From positions 1,922,001-1,986,000 of the forward strand of contig NZ_CP061316.1 in the NCBI RefSeq assembly GCF_018688335.1: a DNA stretch of 64,000 nucleotides, written 5' to 3'. The notes below the pieces were generated by a model. That model saw only the letters and a program-made list of their open reading frames with translations, did not search any database and had not been told where the DNA came from. This document shows, piece after piece, positions 31,401 to 40,365 of this stretch; position 1 is the stretch's first letter, and each line of letters opens with the position of its first letter. The DNA comes from Polynucleobacter sp. AP-Jannik-300A-C4 (GTDB lineage Bacteria > Pseudomonadota > Gammaproteobacteria > Burkholderiales > Burkholderiaceae). A program made the position numbers and the translations under genes.

Positions 31401-31445
31401 TACTGCTTGCGATTGGTATTGCTGAACTTTGAACTTGAGCTTCAT
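28413..31445 (-). CDS. Type III restriction enzyme, Res subunit
   Basis: A 1010-residue superfamily-2 translocase with a nuclease. Walker A is [15 protein letters not shown] near residue 97, the Walker B form is [12 protein letters not shown] near 222, and motif VI is [14 protein letters not shown] near 550. The endonuclease PD-ExK core lies near residues 940-970: [10 protein letters not shown] and VAETKGS. It should cut DNA at a distance from inversely oriented sites, together with Mod, using ATP. It is the last gene of the operon, 9 bases after mod. The C-terminus SRN-stop is encoded by bases that resemble the dispersed GCGTC palindrome. Confidence 0.93.
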   Translation of the reverse strand: MKLKFKVQQYQSQAVQAVTDCFAGQSPTSAVQYRVDPGKVNNTTEAMFDAGFRNSDFTISNSKIFENIAQVQRGQNLPVSANLVSTKVCQVNLDVEMETGTGKTYCYIKTMFELNKLYGWSKFIIVVPSIAIREGVYKSLQITADHFLEIYGKKARFFIYNSKQLHNLESYSSDAGINIMVINVQAFNATGKDARRIYEELDDFQSRRPIDVIKGNKPIMILDEPQKMEGAKTLDSLKEFNPLFMLRYSATHKTTHNKIHRLDALDAYNQKLVKKIAVRGISVKGLSGTNSYLYLEGIQVSATKPPEARIEFEIKQNNGNKRVVRKLSKGQNLYDESNGMEQYRDGYVIADINANTDTVSFTNGIELVAGEAVGDVNELSLRRIQIREAIKAHFEKEQALFNQGIKVLSLFFIDEVVKYRDYSQDDEQGEYARIFEEEYNNALNEVLTLEDSAYNKYLRGIQANQTHSGYFSIDKKTKRLVDPETGKKSTETDDVDAYDLILKDKERLLSFAEPVRFIFSHSALREGWDNPNVFVICTLKHSDNTISRRQEVGRGLRLSVNQLGDRMDNPATVHQVNVLTVVASESYKDFVTALQRDISESLSERPRVASESYFSGKVLKTDAGDVAVTPQIAKQIYKYLVKNDYTDDLDRIAEKYHEDKRTGAVAELPPELEPYAEQVFALIETVFNDAQLPMPENDRGAKINPLNANFEKKEFKELWNRINRKAAYSVHFDSEELIAKCIATLDAEMRVTPLQYTVHRGEQADTATYDDVKSGDAFKLVETETASERVSAHSSVKYDLVGNIAEATQLTRATIVSIFGGVTKPVFAQFRTNPESFISESSRLINEQKATCIIEHLAYDPIAETHDIDIFTSTQSKQDFSKAGDKLKRHIYDYVVTDSNVERNFVKELDTSEEVVVYAKLPRGFQIPTPVGSYNPDWAISFRHGDVKHIYFVAETKGSMSSMQLSEIEKSKIKCARKFFEEINKRIDADKVRYDVVDSYGKLRQLVSRN

Positions 31446-31454
31446 AGTCAGGCC

Positions 31455-33371
31455 TTAGATGCACTTCACTTCAGTGCTTGGTGAAACAAGCTTGAAAATT
31501 TGCTCTACGTTAATCTTCACGCTATCTGACTTGAAACCTGCATCACGAAATACAACGCGCAATGGCTGTTTTTTTGCTAGCTCTTTCACAAACTCTTCAT
31601 CAACACCACCATTGCTATCAAAACAAGCTGCTAATGCGTTTTGATCTACGAGATAAACAGCCCTACCTTGAATGATTTCCTCATGAATAGGCAATGACAA
31701 ATCAACACCCCAATCAAGAAGCACTTGAAATAGTAAATCTTCAGGCGTTCTGCCTGCTTTAACGTTATCTGCTTGATCGCTAAGTAAATCCTGAGATACA
31801 GCATCAGGGTTGTAATAAACATCAGTTAGATTAGAAGAGTCAACCTTCAAAACTCTAAAACCAGTATCAACACTATGATCACCTAGATTTGCATTAAACA
31901 ATTTTCCCGCTCTAACAATGCGATCAATACTTAGGCAAGATATTGTTTTATAACCCAATTTATATGCAACAGAATCAGCCTTAAATTCATTTGTTCCCTT
32001 TTGTATCTCTTGATCAAGCTGCACCAAAATGAATTTTCGATTGCCGCCATCCAAAGCATTTTGTGCCATAACAGCATGAGCTGTCGTGGCAGATCCTGCA
32101 AAAAAATCCAGGACAATATCCTCACTCTTAGCATTAGTGGCTAAATGAACGATTCGCTGTATTAATCTAGTTGGCTTTGGATTATCGAAAACTAAATTTC
32201 CATCAAATAAGTTTTTCAATTCTTGACTTGATTCTTGGTTATGCCCTACTGATTTGTTATCCCACCATGTCCAAGGTCTAATGCCCTCAGATTCTGAAAT
32301 AAATTTTTTCAAACGAGGGCGGTTAGAACCATTTGCTCCAAACCAAATTCTATTGTCACGCTGTAACTCAAGAAACGTACTCTCTGCCAAAGCCCAACAT
32401 CTACCTTCTGGGGGAGGCATTTCAAGACCAGAAGGAGTTTTGATGCTATAAAACTGGGACTTTGGCGCTCTACCTGTTTGCCCAGTTAAATCAACTGAAG
32501 CCCAGTCGCCGCGAGGGTCTGAGTCAGGATTTGAAAAGCTTTTTCTCCTCTCCTCATCAATTGGCAAATAAGACAACGACATAAGTTCAGCATTTTTAGC
32601 GTACAGCAAAATATGATCATGAGCTGCACTAATCGCCATTCTTGCATCTGGCGATGTTTTCTTCTGCCAAACAATATTTGCAATAAAGTTTTGTTCACCA
32701 AAAATTTCGTCGCAAACTTTACGCAAATTGTGAACCTCACCATCATCAATACTAATGAATATAAGGCCATCATTTGCTAGTAGATTTTTTGCTAGCTTAA
32801 TTCTTGGATATATCATGCTTAGCCAATCTGAATGAAATCTACCATTTGACTCAGTATTGGCAATTAAGCGGCCGCCAATGTCATCTTTTTGACTAGACTG
32901 TTTCAGATAGTCATCATTAGCTATTGAAAAGTCGTCATCATAGATAAGATCACTACCAGTGTTATAGGGTGGATCAATATAAATTAACTTAACCTTACCT
33001 AAATATGTCTCTTGGAGTAACTTTAGAGCATCAAGATTATCGCCCTCTATGAATAAATTTTTAGTTGAGTCAAAATTGATGCTTCTATCTTTTAATGGCC
33101 TCATAGTTTTGAAAATAGGGGAATTTGCTAGAAGCAGGGATTCACGTTTTCCAGGCCAGTTAATCTGATATCTTTCTTGCTGTCCATCAACCAATTGTTC
33201 AGATAACTCTTGACGAAATAATTCAAAGTCAAATACTTGTACTAGCTGACCATTAGGATCCTTCGCCTCTGTAACAAAATTAGGAAATAAAGTCTTTAAC
33301 TTCTCCAAATTTATTTTTACAGATTCAGGTGTTTGCATCTTTAATTTTTCCATTATTGACCTTTTAACCAA
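31455..33371 (-). CDS. Type III DNA adenine methyltransferase, Mod subunit
   Basis: A 638-residue N6-adenine methyltransferase. The catalytic motif IV is LIYIDPPYNTGSDLIYDDDF near residue 133 and the SAM-binding motif I is IVLDFFAGSATTAHAVM near 415, the order of beta-class type III enzymes. The target-recognition region lies between them (about 230-370). It overlaps the DUF4391 gene by 8 bases, showing coupled translation. The start at 33371 gives MVKRSIMEKLKMQTPESVKI; the later Met7 is possible. Mod alone would methylate, and with Res would restrict. Confidence 0.93.
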   Translation of the reverse strand: MVKRSIMEKLKMQTPESVKINLEKLKTLFPNFVTEAKDPNGQLVQVFDFELFRQELSEQLVDGQQERYQINWPGKRESLLLANSPIFKTMRPLKDRSINFDSTKNLFIEGDNLDALKLLQETYLGKVKLIYIDPPYNTGSDLIYDDDFSIANDDYLKQSSQKDDIGGRLIANTESNGRFHSDWLSMIYPRIKLAKNLLANDGLIFISIDDGEVHNLRKVCDEIFGEQNFIANIVWQKKTSPDARMAISAAHDHILLYAKNAELMSLSYLPIDEERRKSFSNPDSDPRGDWASVDLTGQTGRAPKSQFYSIKTPSGLEMPPPEGRCWALAESTFLELQRDNRIWFGANGSNRPRLKKFISESEGIRPWTWWDNKSVGHNQESSQELKNLFDGNLVFDNPKPTRLIQRIVHLATNAKSEDIVLDFFAGSATTAHAVMAQNALDGGNRKFILVQLDQEIQKGTNEFKADSVAYKLGYKTISCLSIDRIVRAGKLFNANLGDHSVDTGFRVLKVDSSNLTDVYYNPDAVSQDLLSDQADNVKAGRTPEDLLFQVLLDWGVDLSLPIHEEIIQGRAVYLVDQNALAACFDSNGGVDEEFVKELAKKQPLRVVFRDAGFKSDSVKINVEQIFKLVSPSTEVKCI

Positions 33372-34023
33372 TCAGATGGTTGAGTTCTTCAACCATAATA
33401 CGCAGCTTTGAATTCAACTCTACTTTTTTATTGAATTGCTTTTCTGCCATAACTTTATTCTTTAACCCATCAATCAAAATCGACTTTGTCTTTATTGCAG
33501 ATCTACGCTCCACAAACTCTTCCAGAGTTTCATCTTGTCTCATCTGCGCATCACAAACAGCGAGAATAATTTGCTTGTAAATTAAATTTAAATTAAGGCC
33601 AATATCTAACTTTGCCCGTTCAATTTCATTAGAGCAAATGTTCGAGTGCATATAGCGGCTAATTTTCCAGCCATCAGTATTTGATTTTGTTTTTAACGCA
33701 CAAACTGTTTTTACTCCTGTCTTTGATTTAATTTCGAAGACGATTGGAAATTTGACGGCCTTATCTATGCAAAGCAAAATATCTTCGCTTAAATCATCAT
33801 CTTTTAGTGCAATTTCAAAAACTTGGATTTCAGGAATGTCTTTTGTGGCCTGAACATTAATAGTTTCAGGAGCTAGCTTGTATAGCCACGTAATCTGCTC
33901 AACCTGCTTAACGAAAAGCTCTTTGAGCTTGTTTGACACGTTCCCATGCTCATAAAATTTGGTCTTTGGTATAGTCTTTCCAAAAAATCCGTTTTGAGGG
34001 TATTCAAACAAGGCTATGCCCAT
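33364..34023 (-). CDS. DUF4391 domain protein of the type III R-M locus
   Basis: A 219-residue protein starting MGIALFEYPQNGFFGKTIPK, which fits DUF4391, a family seen between helicase and methyltransferase genes in restriction loci. The middle has beta-rich LCIDKAVKFPIVFEIKSKTG and VCALKTKSN, which could be a degenerate nuclease-like core; the end is a coiled coil (FNKKVELNSKLRIMVEELNH). The function is unknown. It starts 3 bases after the helicase gene ends and overlaps mod, so it is an integral subunit gene of the operon. Confidence 0.82.
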   Translation of the reverse strand: MGIALFEYPQNGFFGKTIPKTKFYEHGNVSNKLKELFVKQVEQITWLYKLAPETINVQATKDIPEIQVFEIALKDDDLSEDILLCIDKAVKFPIVFEIKSKTGVKTVCALKTKSNTDGWKISRYMHSNICSNEIERAKLDIGLNLNLIYKQIILAVCDAQMRQDETLEEFVERRSAIKTKSILIDGLKNKVMAEKQFNKKVELNSKLRIMVEELNHLIG

Positions 34024-34026
34024 CCT

Positions 34027-37000
34027 TTATCCTTGAACCACAATAAATGCGACTAGCTCAAACTCATCAATCCCTGCAATAGCATTTACAAGAGCAGTGG
34101 TTTTCCCTGATGTAAATAGACTATCTAAGTCCTTTTCCTCTTTCACTTCAATCATGCTCTTTATTGCCAAACTCAATAGCTCTGAGTAAACACCCATCTT
34201 TCTTCCATCAGCAGTTTCCTTGTTGAATTGTTTGCACATTTCAAGCAATGGCTCTGACTGACCCTTACAATTCGCTCGTACAAGATCCAGCAAAGGCTTC
34301 ACCTCAGTGTGATTTGCAACAACATTGCCAACCACATCAACATAGACAAGATAGTACGGATGCAATCTGTTGTGCTGATTAACATTCACGCCATCATTTC
34401 GATTTCGCAGAGTAAATATTGCTCCGGCTGGCAATCCCTGTTCAGGCTTGGCTGGAATAACGGCATGCATTCCATTTGGCAAGGATGCAAGATCGCCATT
34501 TAGCTTGACGTAATTTAGCAAATCCATTCTGAAGTCATTCAAACCAAGGTCTGTGATGGATATGCCAGTTTTAAGATCCTCAAGCTCAATTACTTCTTCC
34601 TGCAATTTGCGTAATTGCTCTTTGCGGTAAGCAACATCGTTGGCTTGAGAGCTAAGAACGTTGTCATCACCTGTAGCTGTAACGTCTGCAATCATCATGC
34701 GACTTTCTACACGCTCTTTCAGATTGATATATTCATCCAGTGAAATATCAGGCCAATAATTCACTAGCTGAATTGAAGTATTTTGAGATCCTATGCGATC
34801 AACACGACCAAATCTCTGAATGATACGAACAGGATTCCAGTGAATATCGTAATTAACTAGGTAATCGCAATCCTGCAGGTTTTGCCCTTCAGATATGCAG
34901 TCCGTTCCAATCAACACATCAATTTCAGAAGATTCGTTTGGAAGAATTAGCGCCTTCTCTTTTGATCTTGGCGAAAAGAGTGTTAATAACTCTTGAAAGT
35001 CATATCCCTTACCTACTGTTGATTTTGGCGCATCCTTCCCCGTAACCCGTCCAGAATGCAACCCACAGTGTTTAAGCAGATCGTCAGCCAGGTTTGCATA
35101 TAGGTAATTAGCCGTATCTGCGAATGCAGTAAAGATCAAGATCTTTTTATTGCCAACATTAATTGGATTTTTAATCTTGTCAGCAATTAACTTTTTGAGA
35201 TGCTGTAACTTTGCGTCATCATCAGGAGTAATTTTTTGCATTGATTCAATCAATGCATTAATGATCTCTAGATCGCTGCTAAGCTCATGAGACCAAGATG
35301 GTAAATCCATATCCGCAAGATTGATCTTTACCTTGCCGCCAATTTCATTTTCATCTGATAAAGGAATATCTTCCTCGTCAACCTCTAAATCCTCAACCCC
35401 TTCCGTCCAATCAGTAACAGAAACTATGTTGCCATTTTTATTGAATTCTTCAATTTTTTTCAACGTTCTTTCATTGCTGTCACGCAGGCTGGCAAGAGTT
35501 AAACGAAATGCTTCAACTGAACTTTCTAGACGCTTCAATAAATTTGTCGTCATTAAAGCTTGCAGACTTTTTTCACGATCCAGCTGTCTTAACTTGCCCT
35601 TTCCACCATCTACTTCTGTGTCATATAGATCTTCATACTTCTTCATGCGACTTGGAAGTATGTAGCTAATAGGCGCATACACAGCAAGCTTTAATAGTGA
35701 TAGCTGCTCAAATATTTGATTAAAGCTCATCACATCTATGCGATCTGTAAGCTGGCAATGGAAGGACAATGGCTTTAAGCGATCTGGGAATCTGCCAATA
35801 TCCGTAGTGTCGTAAAAGTTTTGAATGTGCTTTCTTGATCTTGCAATCGTGACACTATCTAACAACTCAAAGAAATCAAAATCTAAGGAGTCTAGAATGG
35901 CGCGAGCAGTTCGCTGCTCAGGAGGTAACTTTGCCCAATTGTTAAAAGCTAACTGGGCATTGCGGAATATTTCTTCAATAGATTTAGTTGTCCGTAATTT
36001 TTTTGTAAGGCTCTCTGAGTCACCTTCATATGCCAAAGCTAGCTGGTTACGTAAATCATTGAAGCGATTATTTACTGGTGTGGCTGACAGCATTAATACC
36101 TTAGTCTTTACGCCTTCGCGTATGACCTGGTTCATCAGCTTTTGATAACGAGTTTCTTTACCCTTATATGCGTCGTTGTTTCTGAAGTTGTGTGACTCAT
36201 CAATCACCACAAGATCATAGTTACCCCAGTTAATACGATTAAGTGGCGTTCCAAATGATTCGCCTGATGTTCTACTTAAGTCAGTCTGTGCAAGCACGTC
36301 GTAATTAAAACGATCGCTAGCAAAAATATTGGTCTTGAGGTTGCGACTGTAATTTAACCAGTTATCAGCTAGCTTCTTTGGGCAAAGTACAAGGACAGAC
36401 TTATTTCTTAGCTCGTAATACTTAACTACAGCCAGTGCAGTAAAGGTTTTACCCAAACCTACGCTGTCAGCGAGAATGCAGCCGTTATATGTTTCTAGCT
36501 TATTAATAATCCCTGTAGCCGCATCTTTTTGATAGTTAAAAAGCTTTTTCCAAATTAATGTCTCTTGGTAGCCTGTCCTATCGTTTGGCAAAACATCTTC
36601 ATCCAGATCTTCTAAAAATTCGTTAAAGATGTTGTAGAGCATTAAAAAGTAAATACGCTCTGGAGAATTTTCTTGATATACAGAAGCTATGTGCTCACAA
36701 ATCTGCTCTGTAACATCCACAACCTTTTCTTGATCATTCCAAATTTGCTCAAAAAGAGTCAAATAAGTATTGGTGAATGCGGCGTCATCCATCTTGTTAA
36801 CTAGATTTGAGACTGCATTACCTTGCTGATAGCCAAGATCAACTGCTGTAAAGCCATGTAAAGGCATATAGGCAGTGTCTACTGAGCCTGTTTGAACGCA
36901 GGCAAACTGCTGCATTGGCGCTTTAGACTTATTGGATTTGAATATTGCTTTACGTCGCAACCATTCAGCACACTCCTTAGCAATCGCACGCTGATTTAAC

Positions 37001-37293
37001 TTGTTTCGCAACTGAATTTCAAACTCAGTACCGTAAAGGCTTTTTTCGCGATCTAACTTTGGAATGTGAAACTCTCTACGCTCCTTTGTTACCTTGTCCG
37101 TAACTTCATCAGGCACAAATGTTGGTGCAGTAAAAATGAACTGAAGACTATCCACCATCTCTAGTTCCTGCTTTAAGGCTTCATAAGCGTATATAGAAAA
37201 GCAGGATGCAGCAATCTTTAGCTTTGAAGCTGGCTTGATGGACTGCCTCAAATCATCGCCAAGTAGGCGATTGATGTTATCTAGTAGCTCCAT
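34027..37293 (-). CDS. SNF2-type helicase with PLD-like N-terminal region
   Basis: A 1088-residue protein. The N-terminal 170 residues resemble a phospholipase-D-like (HKD) module without a full catalytic motif (KIAASCFSIYAYEALKQELE). The ATPase core follows: Walker A CILADSVGLGKTFTALAV near residue 272, DESH box LVVIDESHNFRNND near 365, motif III LMLSATPVNNRF, and motif VI RIIQRFGRVDRIGSQN near 840. It is a DNA translocase or remodeller of the kind found in several defence systems. It overlaps the small RHH gene by 17 bases and lies first among the large subunits. Confidence 0.9.
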   Translation of the reverse strand: MELLDNINRLLGDDLRQSIKPASKLKIAASCFSIYAYEALKQELEMVDSLQFIFTAPTFVPDEVTDKVTKERREFHIPKLDREKSLYGTEFEIQLRNKLNQRAIAKECAEWLRRKAIFKSNKSKAPMQQFACVQTGSVDTAYMPLHGFTAVDLGYQQGNAVSNLVNKMDDAAFTNTYLTLFEQIWNDQEKVVDVTEQICEHIASVYQENSPERIYFLMLYNIFNEFLEDLDEDVLPNDRTGYQETLIWKKLFNYQKDAATGIINKLETYNGCILADSVGLGKTFTALAVVKYYELRNKSVLVLCPKKLADNWLNYSRNLKTNIFASDRFNYDVLAQTDLSRTSGESFGTPLNRINWGNYDLVVIDESHNFRNNDAYKGKETRYQKLMNQVIREGVKTKVLMLSATPVNNRFNDLRNQLALAYEGDSESLTKKLRTTKSIEEIFRNAQLAFNNWAKLPPEQRTARAILDSLDFDFFELLDSVTIARSRKHIQNFYDTTDIGRFPDRLKPLSFHCQLTDRIDVMSFNQIFEQLSLLKLAVYAPISYILPSRMKKYEDLYDTEVDGGKGKLRQLDREKSLQALMTTNLLKRLESSVEAFRLTLASLRDSNERTLKKIEEFNKNGNIVSVTDWTEGVEDLEVDEEDIPLSDENEIGGKVKINLADMDLPSWSHELSSDLEIINALIESMQKITPDDDAKLQHLKKLIADKIKNPINVGNKKILIFTAFADTANYLYANLADDLLKHCGLHSGRVTGKDAPKSTVGKGYDFQELLTLFSPRSKEKALILPNESSEIDVLIGTDCISEGQNLQDCDYLVNYDIHWNPVRIIQRFGRVDRIGSQNTSIQLVNYWPDISLDEYINLKERVESRMMIADVTATGDDNVLSSQANDVAYRKEQLRKLQEEVIELEDLKTGISITDLGLNDFRMDLLNYVKLNGDLASLPNGMHAVIPAKPEQGLPAGAIFTLRNRNDGVNVNQHNRLHPYYLVYVDVVGNVVANHTEVKPLLDLVRANCKGQSEPLLEMCKQFNKETADGRKMGVYSELLSLAIKSMIEVKEEKDLDSLFTSGKTTALVNAIAGIDEFELVAFIVVQG

Positions 37294-37459
37294 GCTTCCT
37301 CTTTTGAGTTGGCTTACCAGTCTCGTCTACTTTACTCACGACTGCTTTCATATGCTCACGAAGCACTTGAGCTGCTGGCACATCTAATTTTTGACAAGCC
37401 GCTACAAAAGCATCTCTAAGCTCCTGCTCTACTCTTATTCGCATTCCAGCGTCTTTCAT
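37277..37459 (-). CDS. Small ribbon-helix-helix-like regulator, first gene of the R-M operon
   Basis: 60 residues from the ATG at 37459, chosen because GGAGG lies 4 bases before it. The product starts MKDAGMRIRVEQELRDAFVA and continues ACQKLDVPAAQVLREHMKAV, the strand-helix-helix pattern of CopG/Arc-like proteins, with a basic tail. It probably binds DNA as a dimer and controls the operon. The palindrome GCGTCTAAAGACTGGACGC (minus strand, 37520-37502) lies 43 bases upstream and could be its operator. Confidence 0.72.
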   Translation of the reverse strand: MKDAGMRIRVEQELRDAFVAACQKLDVPAAQVLREHMKAVVSKVDETGKPTQKRKHGATR

Positions 37460-37501
37460 ACCGCCTCCGTGTCTCCAATGTGTATCCACTGTACTACACG
37501 A

Positions 37502-37520
37502 GCGTCCAGTCTTTAGACGC
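37502..37520. promoter_or_regulatory. Palindrome with GCGTC/GACGC arms in the R-M promoter
   Basis: GCGTCCAGTCTTTAGACGC on the plus strand, a 19-base variant of the dispersed GCGTCCCGTAACTAGACGC motif. Its position upstream of the RHH start suggests an operator, in contrast to the copies at gene ends. Confidence 0.6.
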
Positions 37521-37613
37521 TAGCGAAATTAAGTAAATGATTTTTCATAGGCTCACTCTATGAGCCTATGAACCTCTAATCTCAACCCATCCCTTCAAAC
37601 CAGGAGATTAGCC

Positions 37614-37928
37614 ATGAGATACCTACTCACCATATTTTTACTTGCTCAAGTAGCTTTATATGCGCAAAAGAGCTTTGCTCAAGTAACTAATTTAGACAAT
37701 TCACCCTACAACATGCAAAACAGCCAATACAACATGGAGAACTCACCCTACAACATGCGCAACAGTCCATACAACATGGACAACAGCGCATATAACGCCA
37801 GCGCCAAGAATGGGGTTTACGACAATACGGGCAATCGAATTGGGTATGAAGTTAAAGCCCCAAGCGGGGTAACCAACTACTTTGACAACTCTGGCAATCG
37901 AATTGGGTATACCCCATCCAAACGGTAG
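37614..37928 (+). CDS. Exported protein with tandem heptapeptide repeats
   Basis: A 104-residue protein with a signal peptide (MRYLLTIFLLAQVALYAQKS, cleaved near FAQ). Residues 29-63 are five tandem copies of a seven-residue unit, consensus NSPYNMx. Two further units with D-N-x-G-N-R-I-G-Y follow near residues 72-80 and 93-99. AGGAG precedes the ATG. The repeated Tyr/Asn/Met side chains suggest a surface or periplasmic structural role; the function is unknown. It is divergent to the restriction operon and probably not part of it. Confidence 0.75.
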   Translation: MRYLLTIFLLAQVALYAQKSFAQVTNLDNSPYNMQNSQYNMENSPYNMRNSPYNMDNSAYNASAKNGVYDNTGNRIGYEVKAPSGVTNYFDNSGNRIGYTPSKR

Positions 37929-37932
37929 CGCC

Positions 37933-38178
37933 ATGATTTCCAGCGCAATCATCCTAAGCATCTTGGTTCCATTGCAAATTTCGCTTAAAGACCCAAGATT
38001 TGAACCATTTATTGTCAAGGCAACCATTGATGCTGCAATTATTGCTGGTTTGCCAGCATCGAAAGCAGCTAAAAAATATGCTCTTATCAGCCAAACTTCT
38101 GAATCCTTAGCAAAGGCATCAAATCAAGCGCCTGAGATCGTAAGCGGAAGAAAACTATTTTTTAGACGATATTTTTAG
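37933..38178 (+). CDS. Hypothetical small protein
   Basis: 81 residues from the ATG at 37933, only 4 bases after the repeat-protein stop, so the two may be translationally linked. The start MISSAIILSILVPLQISLKD is hydrophobic and could be a membrane or signal segment; the remainder is Ala/Lys-rich. There is no clear ribosome-binding site and no family that I recognise. It could be a spurious frame. Confidence 0.4.
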   Translation: MISSAIILSILVPLQISLKDPRFEPFIVKATIDAAIIAGLPASKAAKKYALISQTSESLAKASNQAPEIVSGRKLFFRRYF

Positions 38179-38308
38179 TTTCTAGTATTAATTTTTACAT
38201 AAGAATGGTTAAATCAATTCTTAACTTTTAACCTCACAATAATGACATTAGTTCTAATTATCTTATCTCTCATCGTGGTCATACTAAGACTTCTCATGTA
38301 AGGCCTCT

Positions 38309-39292
38309 ATGGGTGACATGGAGCGACTCCACAAAATCAAGTACATGATTCAAGCACGTCAATGCGTTCCGCTGAATGACTTTCTTAACGAACTCGAAAT
38401 ATCAAAAGCGACATTCAAAAGAGATCTTGAATATCTACGAAGCAGAATGAATGCTTCCATTGTTTACGACCGATTCAAGGGTGGTTATTGTTTTGATGGA
38501 CAAGTTGTTGGCGAAAAGATTGAGCTTCCAGGGCTATGGTTTTCCGAGAAAGAAGCTACTGCACTAGTTCTCATGCAACACCTTCTATCGGGCTTAGATA
38601 AGGGAGGTTTAATTGAACCCCACATTGCTCCGCTTACCTCAATCATTGATGGCATTCTTGGACAGAGCAATACGCCAGCCAAAGAACTACGTAAAAGACT
38701 AAAAGTATTTGGGATGTCTGCCCGCAAAGGTTCAATTGAGAACTTCGAAGAAATAGGAAGCGCACTACTCAAGCGCAACCGATTGCAAATCACCTACTAC
38801 GCCCGCGGTACTGATGAAACTACCGAGCGAGAAATATCACCACAACGCCTAATCTTTTATAGAGATAACTGGTATTTAGATGCTTATTGCCATTTGCGAA
38901 AAGACTTAAGAAGCTTTGCTCTTGATGGCATCAGCAAAGCAATCATTACGAATACAAAGTCAGAAGAGATTTCTGAAAAACAATTGCATGAACACTTTGC
39001 TGAAAGTTATGGAATCTTCTCGGGCAAAGCCAATCAAAGGGCTAAGCTCAAGTTCTCTCCCGAAAAAGCAAGGTGGGTTAGCAGTGAGACTTGGCATGGA
39101 CAGCAAGTAGGCTCTTTTGACAAAGAAGGCAATTATCTTTTGGAGTTTGATTACAACCAAGATCCTGAGCTTGTCATGGATATATTGAAATATGGGGCGG
39201 GGGTTGAAGTCTTGGCGCCAGCAAGCTTACGCAAGCGAGTCAAGGATGAGCTAACCAAGGCTTTAAAGAATTACCAAGCGTCCCGTAACTAG
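38309..39292 (+). CDS. WYL domain transcriptional regulator
   Basis: A 327-residue regulator. The N-terminal winged helix is in PLNDFLNELEISKATFKRDL (residues 21-40). The WYL domain near residues 135-225 has RLQITYYARGTDETTEREIS and PQRLIFYRDNWYLDAYCHLR, with the YxxxWYLxA signature. A WCX part follows to about 315. WYL regulators (for example BrxR, CapW) sense nucleic acid or nucleotide ligands and control defence operons, so a role in regulating the neighbouring restriction locus is likely but inferred. The last codons (ASRN-stop) are inside the palindrome 39278-39296. The start may be Met4 at 38318. Confidence 0.9.
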   Translation: MGDMERLHKIKYMIQARQCVPLNDFLNELEISKATFKRDLEYLRSRMNASIVYDRFKGGYCFDGQVVGEKIELPGLWFSEKEATALVLMQHLLSGLDKGGLIEPHIAPLTSIIDGILGQSNTPAKELRKRLKVFGMSARKGSIENFEEIGSALLKRNRLQITYYARGTDETTEREISPQRLIFYRDNWYLDAYCHLRKDLRSFALDGISKAIITNTKSEEISEKQLHEHFAESYGIFSGKANQRAKLKFSPEKARWVSSETWHGQQVGSFDKEGNYLLEFDYNQDPELVMDILKYGAGVEVLAPASLRKRVKDELTKALKNYQASRN

Positions 39293-39366
39293 ACGCCGAA
39301 TAAAGTTGTTCTATTTAGAACAGACAATTAACTATCCTCTATCTATCGAGGGCTAATAGATAGAGG
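39278..39366. repeat. Composite three-hairpin element (copy at 39.3 kb)
   Basis: Hairpin 1 GCGTCCCGTAACTAGACGC (39278-39296), hairpin 2 GTTCTATTTAGAAC (39308-39321), hairpin 3 CCTCTATCTATCGAGG (39336-39351). Here hairpin 3 is extended: CCTCTATCTAT pairs with ATAGATAGAGG (ends at 39366), an 11-bp stem. The WYL stop codon is inside hairpin 1. Confidence 0.88.
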
Positions 39367-39385
39367 TGCTTTAAGTTAATAGTCT

Positions 39386-39775
39386 TTATTGGTGATATCT
39401 ATATTCCTGAGTTTTGCCACCATAGCCATAGGCCGTAGCTCGTACATCTGCCACATATACATAGCTTTCCTCGTGTAAGTTCCCTAGTATTTTCTCAAAT
39501 CCTGCAAAAGCTTCTTTGATGTATTGAGCTTTTTCATCTTTGGTATTCGTTTCATCCGTAACCTTGATATCAAAATAAAAACTGTTTTTATTCTGCTCAC
39601 TTAATAACTTACCGCCAACGATCCAGCAGTCCCTGTCTATATAGTCAATCGCAATAGCAGTAACTTCTCGCTTCTTTTTCAAGATTCGCGATGTTATGTC
39701 TAAAAGCAAATCAGTAACCTGCTTAGTTGTTTCAGCACTCTTTGTTCCGCTTATCTTTACATTCAATATGGGCAT
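39386..39775 (-). CDS. Tautomerase family protein (island copy)
   Basis: A 129-residue tautomerase-superfamily protein beginning MPILNVKISGTKSAETTKQV, so Pro2 would be the N-terminal catalytic base after Met removal. The second half (KNSFYFDIKVTDETNTKDEK ... DVRATAYGYGGKTQEYRYHQ) has the extended C-terminus of the 4-OT-like trimeric group. It is only weakly like the tautomerase at 8879. It lies 55 bases downstream of a MarR gene on the same strand, so the two form an operon in which MarR probably represses both. The substrate is unknown. Confidence 0.82.
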   Translation of the reverse strand: MPILNVKISGTKSAETTKQVTDLLLDITSRILKKKREVTAIAIDYIDRDCWIVGGKLLSEQNKNSFYFDIKVTDETNTKDEKAQYIKEAFAGFEKILGNLHEESYVYVADVRATAYGYGGKTQEYRYHQ

Positions 39776-39830
39776 TTGTTTCTCCTAATTAGTTAGCTAT
39801 ACAACCATTCATTCAAAAAAAATGGGGGCA

Positions 39831-40244
39831 CTACAAAATCTCGCTAATTCCCCTTAACTTACCTACGACATCTAAAAACTCATCTGAGCCCAAGAGCTTC
39901 TTAAACTTCTTGGTGACCTCGCCGCTAGCCGCATTCAAACCATCTTTCATGGCCTTTGCCTTTCTTGTGGGATGAACTTCAATCTCACGAGCATCGTCAG
40001 GCGATGGCCTTCTTTCAATTAGTCCTAGCTTCTCCAGTCCATCCAATCCTCTAGAGGCTGTAGGTTTGGTGATATTCATTTCCTTTGCCAAAGCATTTTG
40101 GTAGGACTGGGGCTTTTCTAATATCACCCTCAACATAAATGCCTGGGATGGCGTCAAACCAAATGGCTTAAACGCTATAGTCCATTCCCGCTCTAGCTTA
40201 CGAGCCAATGAAGTGGTATTGAAATAGAGGCATTGTTCAAACAT
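39831..40244 (-). CDS. MarR family transcriptional regulator
   Basis: A 137-residue winged-helix protein. The recognition segment is ALAKEMNITKPTASRGLDGL near residues 55-75 followed by the wing LIERRPSPDDAREIEVHPTR. It would bind DNA as a dimer and respond to small phenolic or oxidised ligands. It is upstream of, and transcribed with, the tautomerase gene at 39386. A short palindromic stretch around 40245-40280 (GTTTTAGTTAGC/GCTAT) upstream could hold its operator, but I cannot define it. Confidence 0.88.
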   Translation of the reverse strand: MFEQCLYFNTTSLARKLEREWTIAFKPFGLTPSQAFMLRVILEKPQSYQNALAKEMNITKPTASRGLDGLEKLGLIERRPSPDDAREIEVHPTRKAKAMKDGLNAASGEVTKKFKKLLGSDEFLDVVGKLRGISEIL

Positions 40245-40365
40245 AGGCTCACTTTAACATGTTTTAGTTAGCTATGCAACTAATATTAAGGATTTATTCC
40301 ATTTGGAACAAACTTGCTAGTAATCACTAAACCTGGGAAGATTCTAGTAATTAAAAGGAATTTAA

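Noticed and set aside
28413..37293. DISARM or BREX system
   Set aside because: No DUF1998 (DrmB) gene, no PglZ, BrxC or BrxL genes; Mod plus Res with PD-ExK domain is a type III pair.
37743..38027. 94-residue minus-strand frame
   Set aside because: Antisense shadow of the heptapeptide-repeat gene.
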